A stretch of DNA of 44,092 nt. Origin: Streptomyces sp. SID10853 (GTDB taxonomy: Bacteria > Actinomycetota > Actinomycetes > Streptomycetales > Streptomycetaceae). The position numbers and the translations under genes are program-made. Within the stretch, counting starts at the first letter, position 1; each line of letters starts with the position of its first letter. The notes under the pieces were generated by a model. That model saw only the letters and a list, made by a program, of their open reading frames with translations. It did not search any database and was not told where the DNA came from. The stretch is taken from positions 1-44,092 of the forward strand of contig NZ_JAAGLN010000036.1 in the NCBI RefSeq assembly GCF_010548145.1, read 5' to 3'. Below, one piece after another: positions 21,844 to 30,315 of the stretch.

Positions 21844-24408
21844 TTGATTCTCACCGGTAACGAGATCGAGCGTGAGTACCGAAATGGCCGCATCACGATT
21901 GATCCGTTCATTCCCGAGCAGGTAAATCCGAACAGTTACAACTTCCGGCTGGGGAAGACGCTGCGGGTGTACAAGGACCTGCCCCTCGACGCCCGGCGTG
22001 CCAACGAATTCGAAGAACTCACCATCCCCGACGACGGATACGTCCTGGAGCCGGGGCGCCTCTATCTCGCCCACACCATCGAGGTGCTCGGCAGCGAGCA
22101 CTACGCCCCGACGTTCGCGGCCCGGTCGTCCGTGGCGCGCCTCGGGCTCTTCATCAACCTCTCGGCCAGCCTGGGCGACATCGGCTACACCGGCCAGTGG
22201 ACACTCCAGCTGTACTCGATGAACCGGGTCCGGGTCTATCCGGGGATCAACGTCGGCCAGATGATGTGGTGGCGCCCGCAGGGCAAGGTCCTGCTGTACG
22301 ACGGCAAGTACCAGGGCTCCGTCGGCCCGCGGTCCAGCGATATCCACGTCGACTTCGAGAAGCAGTTCGCCCGTCAGCGCTTCCCCGGGCTGGGCGCGAG
22401 CGGCGACTGGGCCGAGGTAGGGCCGAAATTCGGTCAACTCGCCGCGGTCCACCTCGACTTCCCGGTTCCTGCGGCATTCTGTGTTCCGGCGGCCGAGTTC
22501 ACGGCCGCGCTGGACGAACGACAGGCGGCGGAGCTGAAGAACGCGTTCACGGATGTCCGGGCGACGGTCGGCGCCTTCTTCACGGAGTCACTGGCCAGGA
22601 TCACGGACACGGCCCGCGGGATCCGGATCCCCGAAACGACCCGCTCGCTGCTGCGCACCCGGCTGCAGGACATGTTCAGCCTGCCCGGCGACCTCCTGGC
22701 CGTCCGTTCGTCGGGACTCGACGAGGACGGCGAGAACACCAGCCTGGCCGGTATCCACCACTCCGTCCTCCACGTCGACAGCGCCGACGCCGCACTGGAG
22801 GCCATCGAACGCTGCTGGCAGTCCCACTACGAGGCCCCGGCCGTCGCCGCCCGCGTACGGAGCGGCGACTTCGACGCGATGCCGCGGCTCGCCGTGTTCG
22901 TCCAGCGGATGATCAAGCCCGACCTGGCCGGTGTCGCCTTCACGGGACTCGACTCCGGGGCGCACGGCCCCGGGACACCCGGCTCCGGGGCGCACGGCTC
23001 CGGGGCGCACGGCTCCGGGGCGCACGAGGTGACACTCGAATACGTCGAAGGGCTCGCGGACGAGCTGGTGGCGGGCACCGCCGACCCGGTCTGCGTCGAC
23101 AGCGGGTCACTGGAGTCCCCCGGCGCCGCACCCGCCCCCCACCTCGACGCGCTGCGCCAGGTGGTCACGATGGTGCGCGGCCTCAGGGAACGGGCCGGCC
23201 ACGAGATCGACGTGGAGTGGGCCGCAGACCCGGAGGGTGTCCACCTGATCCAGGTACGGCCGGTCACCGCCCGCCGCTCGGGCCCGACCACGGACGACAA
23301 GCCGGTCCTGAACGTGCTCCGGCTCTACTTCGACGAACTCACCGACGACTTCGAACTCGGCGCCGTGGCCGCCGTGTACAGCGGTTACGCGGCGAAGCGC
23401 GGCCCCGCACACCGGCTCGCGCACGAGAGCGGTGTCACGGTCGGCCGCGGCTGGGTGGTGCGCTTCAACGGCCGGGGGCTGCACGACGCCGACTGCGCCG
23501 CCTCGTTCGCCGCCCTGCTCGCCGAGGGCCACATCCGCGAATGCGTACTGGACTTCGGGGAGACACTGCGGCAGATCGTGGTTCCCAAGGAGGACGTCGT
23601 CGCACGGCTGGCCGGGCTGACCGGCGCGGAGACGGACAGTACGGCGCTCCACAGCGTCGTCGTGCGGGACTTCGTCCGGGGCCGGCTCGGGGTGATCTCC
23701 CGCCGTACGGCCGAAGGCGGCCTGGTGGTGGAGTACACCGACGAGGGGCTGATGGCCCTCAACCGGGGCACCGCGGGCGGCGACACACTCCTGGTCGCGG
23801 ACACCACACGCCCCAGTACCGCGGAGGGCAACCTCACCGCCGCGGACTCCGCCCGCCCGCTCGTACCCCACCTCGACGGCATGGCGCGCTTCACGCTCGC
23901 CATGTACGAGCGCTACGGCGACCTCACCCTGGAGTGGGTCCTCGACCAGGACCAGCTCTTCTTCGTGGACTACTCGCTCCTGGGCGGCGACACCGCGGTG
24001 ACCGTCTCCCAGGGTGAGGTCTGCATTTCGGGCGGCCACGCCGAGGGACCGCTGCTGCGGCTGGACGACGACGAGCTGCTGCGCAGGCTCTCGATCGGCC
24101 CGGCCGTGAGCATCGACAAGTCGCAGGACGTGAGCGAGCACGAGGGGCTCGCCGATATCGCCGACCGGGTACGGGCGTTCAGCGAGAAGCCCATCATCCA
24201 CGCCGCCCGCCCCTACGCCGTGCTGTCGGTACTTCTCGACGATGTGGCGGGCTTCGTCTTCGACAAGGGCTCCGCCCTCGGCCACCTCGCCATCCTGCTG
24301 CGCGAAGCCCGCATCCCCGCTGTCTCCGCCGCCGATGTCCACGGGACGCGGGCGGTCATCACCGACGGCACCGTCGCCACGACCCATGACGCCCCCAAGG
24401 AGCAGTGA
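21844..24408 (+). CDS. Fusion: dCTP-deaminase-like domain + PPDK/PEP-synthase-like phosphotransferase
   Basis: An 854-residue multidomain protein starting at TTG 21844, seven bases after GGAGG. Residues 1-175 resemble dCTP deaminase: the phosphate loop ARSSVARLG is intact (R94, S96, R99), but the catalytic glutamate of LEFYN is Gln122 (TLQLYSMN). Residues about 195-476 are a PPDK_N ATP-grasp domain (AVRSSGLDEDGENTSLAG; VQRMIKPDLAGVAFT; DVEWAADPEGVHLIQVRPVT). Residues 485-715 end in DLTLEWVLDQDQLFFVDYS, echoing a second ATP-grasp C-terminal half. Residues 780-845 are a phosphohistidine swivel domain with His814 (KGSALGHLAILLREARIPAV). The C-terminal part is laid out like rifampin phosphotransferase. 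I infer ATP-driven phosphorylation or pyrophosphorylation of a nucleotide-like ligand held by the deaminase-like domain. I know of no described protein with this architecture. Confidence 0.82.
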   Translation: MILTGNEIEREYRNGRITIDPFIPEQVNPNSYNFRLGKTLRVYKDLPLDARRANEFEELTIPDDGYVLEPGRLYLAHTIEVLGSEHYAPTFAARSSVARLGLFINLSASLGDIGYTGQWTLQLYSMNRVRVYPGINVGQMMWWRPQGKVLLYDGKYQGSVGPRSSDIHVDFEKQFARQRFPGLGASGDWAEVGPKFGQLAAVHLDFPVPAAFCVPAAEFTAALDERQAAELKNAFTDVRATVGAFFTESLARITDTARGIRIPETTRSLLRTRLQDMFSLPGDLLAVRSSGLDEDGENTSLAGIHHSVLHVDSADAALEAIERCWQSHYEAPAVAARVRSGDFDAMPRLAVFVQRMIKPDLAGVAFTGLDSGAHGPGTPGSGAHGSGAHGSGAHEVTLEYVEGLADELVAGTADPVCVDSGSLESPGAAPAPHLDALRQVVTMVRGLRERAGHEIDVEWAADPEGVHLIQVRPVTARRSGPTTDDKPVLNVLRLYFDELTDDFELGAVAAVYSGYAAKRGPAHRLAHESGVTVGRGWVVRFNGRGLHDADCAASFAALLAEGHIRECVLDFGETLRQIVVPKEDVVARLAGLTGAETDSTALHSVVVRDFVRGRLGVISRRTAEGGLVVEYTDEGLMALNRGTAGGDTLLVADTTRPSTAEGNLTAADSARPLVPHLDGMARFTLAMYERYGDLTLEWVLDQDQLFFVDYSLLGGDTAVTVSQGEVCISGGHAEGPLLRLDDDELLRRLSIGPAVSIDKSQDVSEHEGLADIADRVRAFSEKPIIHAARPYAVLSVLLDDVAGFVFDKGSALGHLAILLREARIPAVSAADVHGTRAVITDGTVATTHDAPKEQ
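22981..23025 (+). repeat. Three 15-bp tandem repeats inside the fusion gene
   Basis: The unit GGCTCCGGGGCGCAC occurs three times exactly (22981, 22996, 23011), with a degenerate copy near 22950. It encodes Gly-Ser-Gly-Ala-His repeats at residues 371-395, in a surface loop of the PPDK_N domain. In-frame expansion would lengthen a flexible loop without breaking the fold. Confidence 0.85.
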
Positions 24409-24410
24409 TC

Positions 24411-25628
24411 ATGACCTCAACGGCCGACACAGCGCGCACCCGGCGAGCCTGGCTCGTCCTGGGCGGCCTCCATCTGCTCAACGGCTCCCGCGCCCTCGCG
24501 AAGGGCGACCCCCTCGTCCTGGCCGAGCTCGCCGAACCGCTGGAGGAGGTCTTCCCCAGCAACACCGTGGTGCTGCGATGGGCGGACCTCGGTGCTGTCT
24601 CCCTGAGCGCCGGCCGGTACGGGGAAGGACACCCCACGGCGCACGGCAGTGTGCCCGCGGACGGGCTCTTCCCCGGCATGCTGCCGGGGAAGGCACTCTC
24701 CGGCCTCCTCGACCCGCCGGCCGTGCCGCTCTTCTACCTGTCGCTGTCGGACGGTGAGCTCCACGTCCACAGCCAGGTCCGGTTCCTCGCCGAGGACGCC
24801 TGCTTCATCCGCACCACCGCCGAGCCGCTGCGTTCCGACGACCCCCTGACGCTCGACTGGCTGCCGGAGGCCGTGCAACTGCACGCAGGGAACTACCTGT
24901 TCCTCAACAACCACCAGCGCTACTACCAGAAGCTCTTCCCCGGCAAGGAGCTGGAGTACAAGTACACACTCGAACCGCCGGTGGACTCCTGGACCCTCAT
25001 GGTCGAGATGTACCGCGAGCTGCTCGACGGCGTCCTTCCCGGCTACATCCCGGAGTTCCGCGACGAGTTCCAGGCGTGGGACTACGCCAACCACCTCTTC
25101 GAGATCACCGGGCCCACCGAGGCCGAGCGGGGCTACGCGTCCTTCATCCCCACCACCGACGGCAAGCACCTGCTGAAGCGCAAGTGGTACGTGGAGGACG
25201 GATTCGAGCGGCGTGAGACCCACACGTACGGTCTCGACCTCACCGACGACGGCGGCTTCGAGCGGCACATCACCGAGGTGCTGGGCGTCACCGGTGTCCG
25301 GCTGCCGTCCTTCCGGCGGGTGCGGTACGACATCAACTTCGAATCCGTCCGCACGGGCCACGTCTACGGAATCTTCTTCGACCACTGCAGCCTGGTCGAC
25401 GACCCCGGCGTCACCCTCAACCAGTGCGAGCTGGAGTACCTCCGCAGCCGGGTGGCCGTCCCGGCGGCAGAGGCCGACGTCCTCGAAGAGATGTCGGCGA
25501 TCACGACCTGGCTGGAGAGCTTCCTGCGGGCCCGCGGCCTGAACGACGAGGCCGGGTTCTACTCCAAGCGCACCTTCCTCAAGGACACCGTGAAGCTCCG
25601 GCCCGACCTGCTGCGGACGGTGGGCTGA
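24411..25628 (+). CDS. CYTH/triphosphate-tunnel domain protein with a novel N-terminal domain
   Basis: A 405-residue protein. ATG 24411 lies eight bases after AAGGAG; the GTG at 24405 is too close to that site. Residues about 180-184 read ELEYK, the ExExK signature of CYTH (CyaB/thiamine triphosphatase) enzymes. Alternating charged strands follow (LLKRKWYVEDGFERRETHTYG, RRVRYDINFE) and then the acidic strand NQCELEYLRS, as expected for a metal-binding triphosphate tunnel. The first ~150 residues match nothing I recognise. CYTH enzymes act on triphosphates, and its place in a nucleotide-rich operon supports a triphosphate substrate. Confidence 0.65.
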   Translation: MTSTADTARTRRAWLVLGGLHLLNGSRALAKGDPLVLAELAEPLEEVFPSNTVVLRWADLGAVSLSAGRYGEGHPTAHGSVPADGLFPGMLPGKALSGLLDPPAVPLFYLSLSDGELHVHSQVRFLAEDACFIRTTAEPLRSDDPLTLDWLPEAVQLHAGNYLFLNNHQRYYQKLFPGKELEYKYTLEPPVDSWTLMVEMYRELLDGVLPGYIPEFRDEFQAWDYANHLFEITGPTEAERGYASFIPTTDGKHLLKRKWYVEDGFERRETHTYGLDLTDDGGFERHITEVLGVTGVRLPSFRRVRYDINFESVRTGHVYGIFFDHCSLVDDPGVTLNQCELEYLRSRVAVPAAEADVLEEMSAITTWLESFLRARGLNDEAGFYSKRTFLKDTVKLRPDLLRTVG

Positions 25629-26428
25629 TGGGCACACCCCCGAAGGGCACACGGGTCGAGGCGGTCCTCCTGGACATGGAAGGCACCCTGTACGCCAACG
25701 GCGCGGCCCTTCCCGGAGCCGTCGAAGCGGTCGCGGCCCTGCGCGAACTGGGCGTCGGGCTGCGCTTTCTGACCAACACCGACTCCCTCACGGTGGAGCG
25801 CGTCCACGGACAGCTCACCGAGTACGGCTTCGCCGTACGGCCCGACGAGGTGTTCTCGCCGGTCGTGGCGGCCGGCCGGCTGCTGGAGGACGAGAAGGCG
25901 GTGACGTACGGGCTGGTCTCAGCGGATCTGGAGAGCACCCTGCCCACGGTGAGTGTCACCGGCCCCTACACCCATGTGGTGGTGGGAGACTGCCGGGACC
26001 GCCTGGACTACGCCCGCCTCGACGACGCGTTCGGCGCCGTCAGGGCCGGGGCGAAACTCCTGGCCCTGCAGAACGGCCGCTACTTCAAACGGCCCGGCAG
26101 GGACCACATCGACACCGGTGCGCTGGTGGCCGCCCTGGAGTACGCCACCGGCGAGAGCGCCCAGGTCCTGGGCAAGCCCGCCCCCGCCTTCTTCCGACTG
26201 GCCGCCGAATCCCTGGGACTCGGCGACCGGCCCGGCAGCTGCCTGGTGGTGGGCGACGACGCCACGACGGACGTACGCGGCGGCCACGACGCGGGGATGC
26301 GCACCGTCCAGGTGCGGACGGGCAAGTGGGCGGACCAGAAGGCGGACGGGCTGACCGGGCACGCCGGTCACGAGATCGGCGACGTCCGCGAACTGGCCGC
26401 GCTCGTCACGGAGGTGAACAGGGAGTGA
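25628..26428 (+). CDS. HAD-superfamily phosphatase (NagD/LHPP-like)
   Basis: A 266-residue HAD hydrolase. ATG 25628 overlaps the preceding stop by one base (TGATG). Motif I is LLDMEGTLY: Asp16 is the nucleophile, but the second acidic residue is Glu18 rather than the Asp of the usual DxDGT. Motif II is FLTNTDS, and motifs III/IV are GKPAPAFF and VGDDATTDVRGGHDAG. The cap layout resembles the NagD/4-nitrophenylphosphatase branch. It probably removes a phosphate from a pathway intermediate. The Glu substitution is unusual and could alter acid/base chemistry. Confidence 0.8.
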   Translation: MGTPPKGTRVEAVLLDMEGTLYANGAALPGAVEAVAALRELGVGLRFLTNTDSLTVERVHGQLTEYGFAVRPDEVFSPVVAAGRLLEDEKAVTYGLVSADLESTLPTVSVTGPYTHVVVGDCRDRLDYARLDDAFGAVRAGAKLLALQNGRYFKRPGRDHIDTGALVAALEYATGESAQVLGKPAPAFFRLAAESLGLGDRPGSCLVVGDDATTDVRGGHDAGMRTVQVRTGKWADQKADGLTGHAGHEIGDVRELAALVTEVNRE

Positions 26429-28053
26429 CGGTCTACTGGGTCGTCTTCGACGCGGCGGCGCACTGGGTCGTCGACCGGCTCGAACGTGAGGGCTCCCTGC
26501 CCGCGGTGTCCCGGCTGCGCCGTGGCGGCAGGATGACCGCCGCCCGGCCGGCCCGGCCGAACTGTCAGACGCCGCCCTCCCTCGCGACCCTGTTCACCGG
26601 GACGTGGGCGAGCGAGCACGGGGTCACCGGATACTCCGTGCCCGGCGCCGGCCAGGGGATAGGCAGCCATGTCAGCGGCTTCTCGCCGGGCTACCCGGCG
26701 GTGTCACCGATCTGGCAGACCGCCGCCGAACGCGACCTCACCAGCGCGTTCGTGCATGTGCCCTGGGTGTTCGGCAGCACCAGCCGGGTCGAGCCCGCGG
26801 TCGAGGGCGCCATCGAGGCGTACAGCCGCCGAGTGGTACGCCACGGCATACTGCGGCTGCCCCTCCCGGCCCAGGAGGGAGCCCCCTGGCGCATCGGGCC
26901 CTTCACGGTGGAGGTCACCGGGCCCGTCGGCGGCGGGAGCGTACGGGTCAGGACCGCGCACGGACAGGTCACCCTGGCCGCACGGGGGGCGTGGCGGCCC
27001 CTCGCCCTGGACGACCGGCACGGCACCTGGCTGGGCCTGACCGGATCCGGGGACGACATGACGCTGGTGCACACCGGCGTCTGGGAGCCCCGGGTCGACG
27101 GCAGCAGCACCGACCTGGTGAAAGCACTTGAGGCGTGCCCGCCGTTCGCCGGTGAAGGGGTGGGGCCCCTCTACCGGCGTGGTGTTTTCGGCCCCCGGCT
27201 CGTGGACGGGGGCGACGGCACGGCGGAAGACGTCTTCCTGGCGTCGCTGCGCTGCGTCGCCGAGTCCTTCGGGGCCTGTGCGACGGCGGTGCTCGCCAGG
27301 CACAGCGCCGACCTCGTCGTCGTGTATCTGCCGCTCACGGACGACATCGGTCACGAGATGCTCGGGTGGTGCGACGAGCGCAGCGGGGCCCACCGGCCCG
27401 ATATGGCCGACGCCGTCTGGGACCGCATCCGGCAGTGCTACGGGTGGGCCGACGACGTGCTCGGCGAGGTGATCGACCGGGCGGGCGAGGAGGACACCGT
27501 GGTGCTCGGCGCCGACCACGGCATGGTGGGCAGCACCCACCTCGTCCACGTCAACCAGGCACTGCTGGACGCCGGACTGGCCGTACTGACCGGTCACGAC
27601 GCGATCGACTCCGTACGCTCACGGGCCTTCTACCACCCGGCCAACAACGGCTCCCTGTGGGCGGGCGCACGGAGCGCGTCCGACCGGGACGAGGCCACCG
27701 CGCTCCGGCAGGCCATGGACGTGATCGCCGGGATCACCGAACCGGCGACCGGGCAGCCCCTGCTCCGGGGCTTCCAGGACAGTCACGGCCGGGGCATTTC
27801 GAGGGACCAGGTCACCTGCGGGCCCCTCTTCGTCTGTTTCGCGGACGACTACCAGCCCAGTTCGGTGCTGGACCCCGGCGGTGCCGTGGTGTGCGCGACT
27901 CCCAAGTCGGGTGCCCACGTGGTGAACACGGGAGACCCCAGACTCCACGCGATCCACGCCGCACTCGGACCTGGCATCCCCGCCGGCTCGGATCCCGGGG
28001 TCCTCGACAACACGGCGCCCGCCGCGCTCGTCGCACGGCAGCTGGGCTTCTGA
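26425..28053 (+). CDS. NPP-type phosphodiesterase / nucleotide pyrophosphatase (alkaline phosphatase superfamily)
   Basis: A 542-residue enzyme. GTG 26425 overlaps the HAD stop by four bases and has GGGAG just upstream. Metal and catalytic residues of the type I phosphodiesterase family are visible: Asp9 (VVFDAAAH), the Thr49 nucleophile (NCQTPPSLATLFTGT), Asp305 and His309 (TDDIGHEML), Asp364-His365 (ADHGMVGS) and a C-terminal histidine near 498 (SGAHVVNTGD). NPP enzymes cleave nucleotide pyrophosphates and phosphodiesters, releasing nucleoside monophosphates. No signal peptide is seen, so it should act in the cytoplasm on a pathway intermediate. Confidence 0.82.
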   Translation: MTVYWVVFDAAAHWVVDRLEREGSLPAVSRLRRGGRMTAARPARPNCQTPPSLATLFTGTWASEHGVTGYSVPGAGQGIGSHVSGFSPGYPAVSPIWQTAAERDLTSAFVHVPWVFGSTSRVEPAVEGAIEAYSRRVVRHGILRLPLPAQEGAPWRIGPFTVEVTGPVGGGSVRVRTAHGQVTLAARGAWRPLALDDRHGTWLGLTGSGDDMTLVHTGVWEPRVDGSSTDLVKALEACPPFAGEGVGPLYRRGVFGPRLVDGGDGTAEDVFLASLRCVAESFGACATAVLARHSADLVVVYLPLTDDIGHEMLGWCDERSGAHRPDMADAVWDRIRQCYGWADDVLGEVIDRAGEEDTVVLGADHGMVGSTHLVHVNQALLDAGLAVLTGHDAIDSVRSRAFYHPANNGSLWAGARSASDRDEATALRQAMDVIAGITEPATGQPLLRGFQDSHGRGISRDQVTCGPLFVCFADDYQPSSVLDPGGAVVCATPKSGAHVVNTGDPRLHAIHAALGPGIPAGSDPGVLDNTAPAALVARQLGF

Positions 28054-28089
28054 CCGCACCGGCTTCATATCCAGGAGGACGCACCGCGC

Positions 28090-29187
28090 ATGCTTCCCGA
28101 CTTCCCGCACCACCTGACCCCGCTCGATCTGGCGGCCCTGCGGCACAGCCGGGTGGAGAAGTTCCTCTCCTCCCGGGGGCTCAGCCCCGACTGGCTCACC
28201 GCCATCATGAAGGACCAGGTCGGTGACGGCCTGTTGATGCTGACCAGCTCGCCCGTGCACGGACTGGCCAACGCCACGTCCGACTTCGACTTCATCCGTA
28301 TCCAGCCCGAGCCGATCGGCGGGCCCCGGATATCCACCAAGATCTTCGAGCAGGGGCACCACCTCGAAGTGGTGTCCTTCAGCGAAGCCGAGGTGACGGC
28401 GAACCTGGCGGAACTCCGGCGTCTGGCCGCCGCCCCCTTCGGCACGACGGTCGACGGGTTCCGCTCCTGGGACAAGACCCGGGAGCCGCGCCGCAAGCAG
28501 ACCGAGCGCATCGTCAACGGCATCACCCTGGACGGCAGCGCCCCCTTCCTCGACGCGCTGCCCTCCCTCAGCACCGTATGGGCCCGCGCGGCCCTGCAGA
28601 CCGCCGCCGAGCAGACCGCCCACCTGGTACTCGCCGAGCGGGCGGGCGAGACACGCGGGAGGGTCGGCTACGCCTTCAACGTCCTGCTGCACCTCATGGA
28701 CGCCCTGCTCTCCCACCACGGCGACGTCTACACCACCCGCAAGTGGTACGTGCTGCGGTGGGCCCGGATGGTGCGGGACGGAGGCTGGCGCACCCCGGCC
28801 GCGCGCCGCGCCGCCGAAACGCTGGAGGGGCTGCGTACGGACGTCGCCGCCGCGCTGTCCCCCGAGGCCGCGGGACGGCCCCTGGGCCCGGCCTACCAGG
28901 CGCTGCTGCGCGATGTGCTGGAGGCCGTCGGTCACCAGGGCCGGATCGCCGTCACCCTGGAGCCCGCCCCGGGCGGGCCCGCGCCCTTCCTGCCCGGCGC
29001 GTCGATGCTCGTATCGGCCGAGAGCGCCGTGCTGCTGCCCGGACGTGACCACACCCGGCCACTGCCGCTGACCGCTCCCGGCGCCGAACTGCCGGATCTC
29101 GCCGGTCTCGCACCCGAGGACGCGGCCGTGGTGCTCCGCGCAGTCCGTGCCGGAGCCGCCCGGCTGACCGTCGTGCCCGAGAGCTGA
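28090..29187 (+). CDS. Nucleotidyltransferase-fold protein
   Basis: A 365-residue protein with an N-terminal polymerase-beta-type motif: SSPVHGLANATSDFDFI, where Asp66 and Asp68 fit the metal-binding DxD that follows the Gly-Ser-like loop. The remaining 250 residues are helix-rich and unfamiliar. ATG 28090 follows an AGGAGG site by about 12 bases. It may transfer a nucleoside monophosphate to a small molecule or protein; the donor is unknown. It begins a sub-run with the next two small genes. Confidence 0.55.
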   Translation: MLPDFPHHLTPLDLAALRHSRVEKFLSSRGLSPDWLTAIMKDQVGDGLLMLTSSPVHGLANATSDFDFIRIQPEPIGGPRISTKIFEQGHHLEVVSFSEAEVTANLAELRRLAAAPFGTTVDGFRSWDKTREPRRKQTERIVNGITLDGSAPFLDALPSLSTVWARAALQTAAEQTAHLVLAERAGETRGRVGYAFNVLLHLMDALLSHHGDVYTTRKWYVLRWARMVRDGGWRTPAARRAAETLEGLRTDVAAALSPEAAGRPLGPAYQALLRDVLEAVGHQGRIAVTLEPAPGGPAPFLPGASMLVSAESAVLLPGRDHTRPLPLTAPGAELPDLAGLAPEDAAVVLRAVRAGAARLTVVPES

Positions 29188-29198
29188 GGAGAAACCGA

Positions 29199-29768
29199 GT
29201 GACCACCGCACGCCACCCCAGGGCACACGAACTCGCCCTGAGTCTGCCCGCCTTCCCCTCGGTGACGACAGGACACGCCATGCCGTCCGCACAGGGGGTC
29301 GCCGCCTGGGTCCAAGCGGCCTGGCTGATGCTCGCCGAGGGGCGGGCCTACGTCGAGGACCTGGAAGGCGGTGAGGAACAGCCGCAGATGCAGCAGGCCG
29401 TCAAGCTCCGCTTCCTGGAACAGCTCCTGGACATCGACCTCCGGCTGGCGGGCCGCGTCCCGGTCGACGACGCCCACTGTCTGGCCGTGGCCCTGGAGTA
29501 CGGCATGACCGAGGTCCTGGGCGCCTCCGGCACCGATCTGGTCGAGGTCTTCGGCCTGGAGGAGGAGTTCGGCGGCGACGAGTGCCAGGTCGGCTCCGTG
29601 TACCCGCTGTGGGAGCGGCTGCTCGCCGCGTTCCCCGGCGAACTTCCCGACCGGCTCGTCGCGGAGGGCCAGCGGGACATGCTGCTCACCCTGCGCACCT
29701 GGGCCGAACTGGCCCGCCGGGCAGGGCTCGACATCGGATTCCTCGCCCCCTTCATGAAGGCGGCATGA
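29199..29768 (+). CDS. Hypothetical protein, 189 aa
   Basis: I do not recognise this family. GTG 29199 follows GAGGAGA by seven bases, 11 bp after the nucleotidyltransferase-like gene. The protein is soluble, helix-rich and strongly acidic, with clusters of Glu and Asp (EDLEGGEEQPQ, GLEEEFGGDE) and no signal or membrane segment. Its position suggests a partner or accessory subunit of the proteins on either side. After it, a 68-bp gap contains short imperfect ATGACCGGCCGCCGC repeats. Confidence 0.7.
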   Translation: MTTARHPRAHELALSLPAFPSVTTGHAMPSAQGVAAWVQAAWLMLAEGRAYVEDLEGGEEQPQMQQAVKLRFLEQLLDIDLRLAGRVPVDDAHCLAVALEYGMTEVLGASGTDLVEVFGLEEEFGGDECQVGSVYPLWERLLAAFPGELPDRLVAEGQRDMLLTLRTWAELARRAGLDIGFLAPFMKAA

Positions 29769-29836
29769 CCGGCCGCCGCATGACCGGCCGCCGCACGATC
29801 CACCGCGGCATGACCCACCAAGGTGAGGAGAAGTAG

Positions 29837-30274
29837 ATGCCCGACGTCACCGTCAGCCGTGTGCTGCCCGGCCACAGCGCCGGCGAGGTATGGAACCTCG
29901 TCAAGGACAGCAGGGAGATAGGCTCCCGGGCCCGGAGCGTCCTGCACGTCCACTCGGTGTCGCACGCGGAGAAGCTGTTCCGGATCACCGACTGGAAGGT
30001 ACTGCTCAACGGCAGCGCCGTCTCCTGGCGCCAGCGGGAAGCGGCGGGCCCCGGTCACAGTCTCCGGTTCGAGCAGACCGAGGGCGACCTGGAGAGCCTG
30101 TCAGGGGTGTGGCAGGTCCGCGCCCTCGGTCCTGACACCACCGAGCTGACCCTCACGATCAGCTTCGAGCTCGGCGTGGACGGTCTCGCCCCCCTGCTCG
30201 ATCCCATCTGGAGCCAGTCCTTCCGCGCGCACGCGGACGAACTCGTACGCGGCGTCGACCGCCTGGCCCTGTGA
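29837..30274 (+). CDS. SRPBCC (START/polyketide-cyclase-like) protein
   Basis: A 145-residue protein with the SRPBCC pattern: MPDVTVSRVLPGHSAGEVWNL, central strands WKVLLNGSAVSWRQRE and LRFEQTEGDLESLSGVWQV, and a long C-terminal helix. The family binds hydrophobic ligands and includes cyclases and coenzyme-Q-binding proteins. ATG 29837 follows GAGGAG by six bases. No polyketide synthase is nearby, so it may instead fold or hold a pathway intermediate. Confidence 0.7.
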   Translation: MPDVTVSRVLPGHSAGEVWNLVKDSREIGSRARSVLHVHSVSHAEKLFRITDWKVLLNGSAVSWRQREAAGPGHSLRFEQTEGDLESLSGVWQVRALGPDTTELTLTISFELGVDGLAPLLDPIWSQSFRAHADELVRGVDRLAL

Positions 30275-30309
30275 AGGCCGGAAAGCCTGGCCTCGTGAAG
30301 GCCGGAAAG
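30271..30309 (+). repeat. 15-bp direct repeat at the kinase start region
   Basis: GTGAAGGCCGGAAAG occurs at 30271-30285 and 30295-30309. Each copy offers an in-frame GTG, and the second carries the ribosome site for ATG 30316. This makes the annotated start ambiguous by 7 or 15 residues. Confidence 0.8.
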
Positions 30310-30315
30310 GCAGCC

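Noticed and set aside
22981..23025. A CRISPR-like array
   Set aside because: The 15-bp repeats are contiguous, lie within a coding frame and have no spacers.
27619..29292. 557-codon antisense frame over the NPP and nucleotidyltransferase-like genes
   Set aside because: Shadow frame; no domain, and it crosses a gene junction on the real strand.
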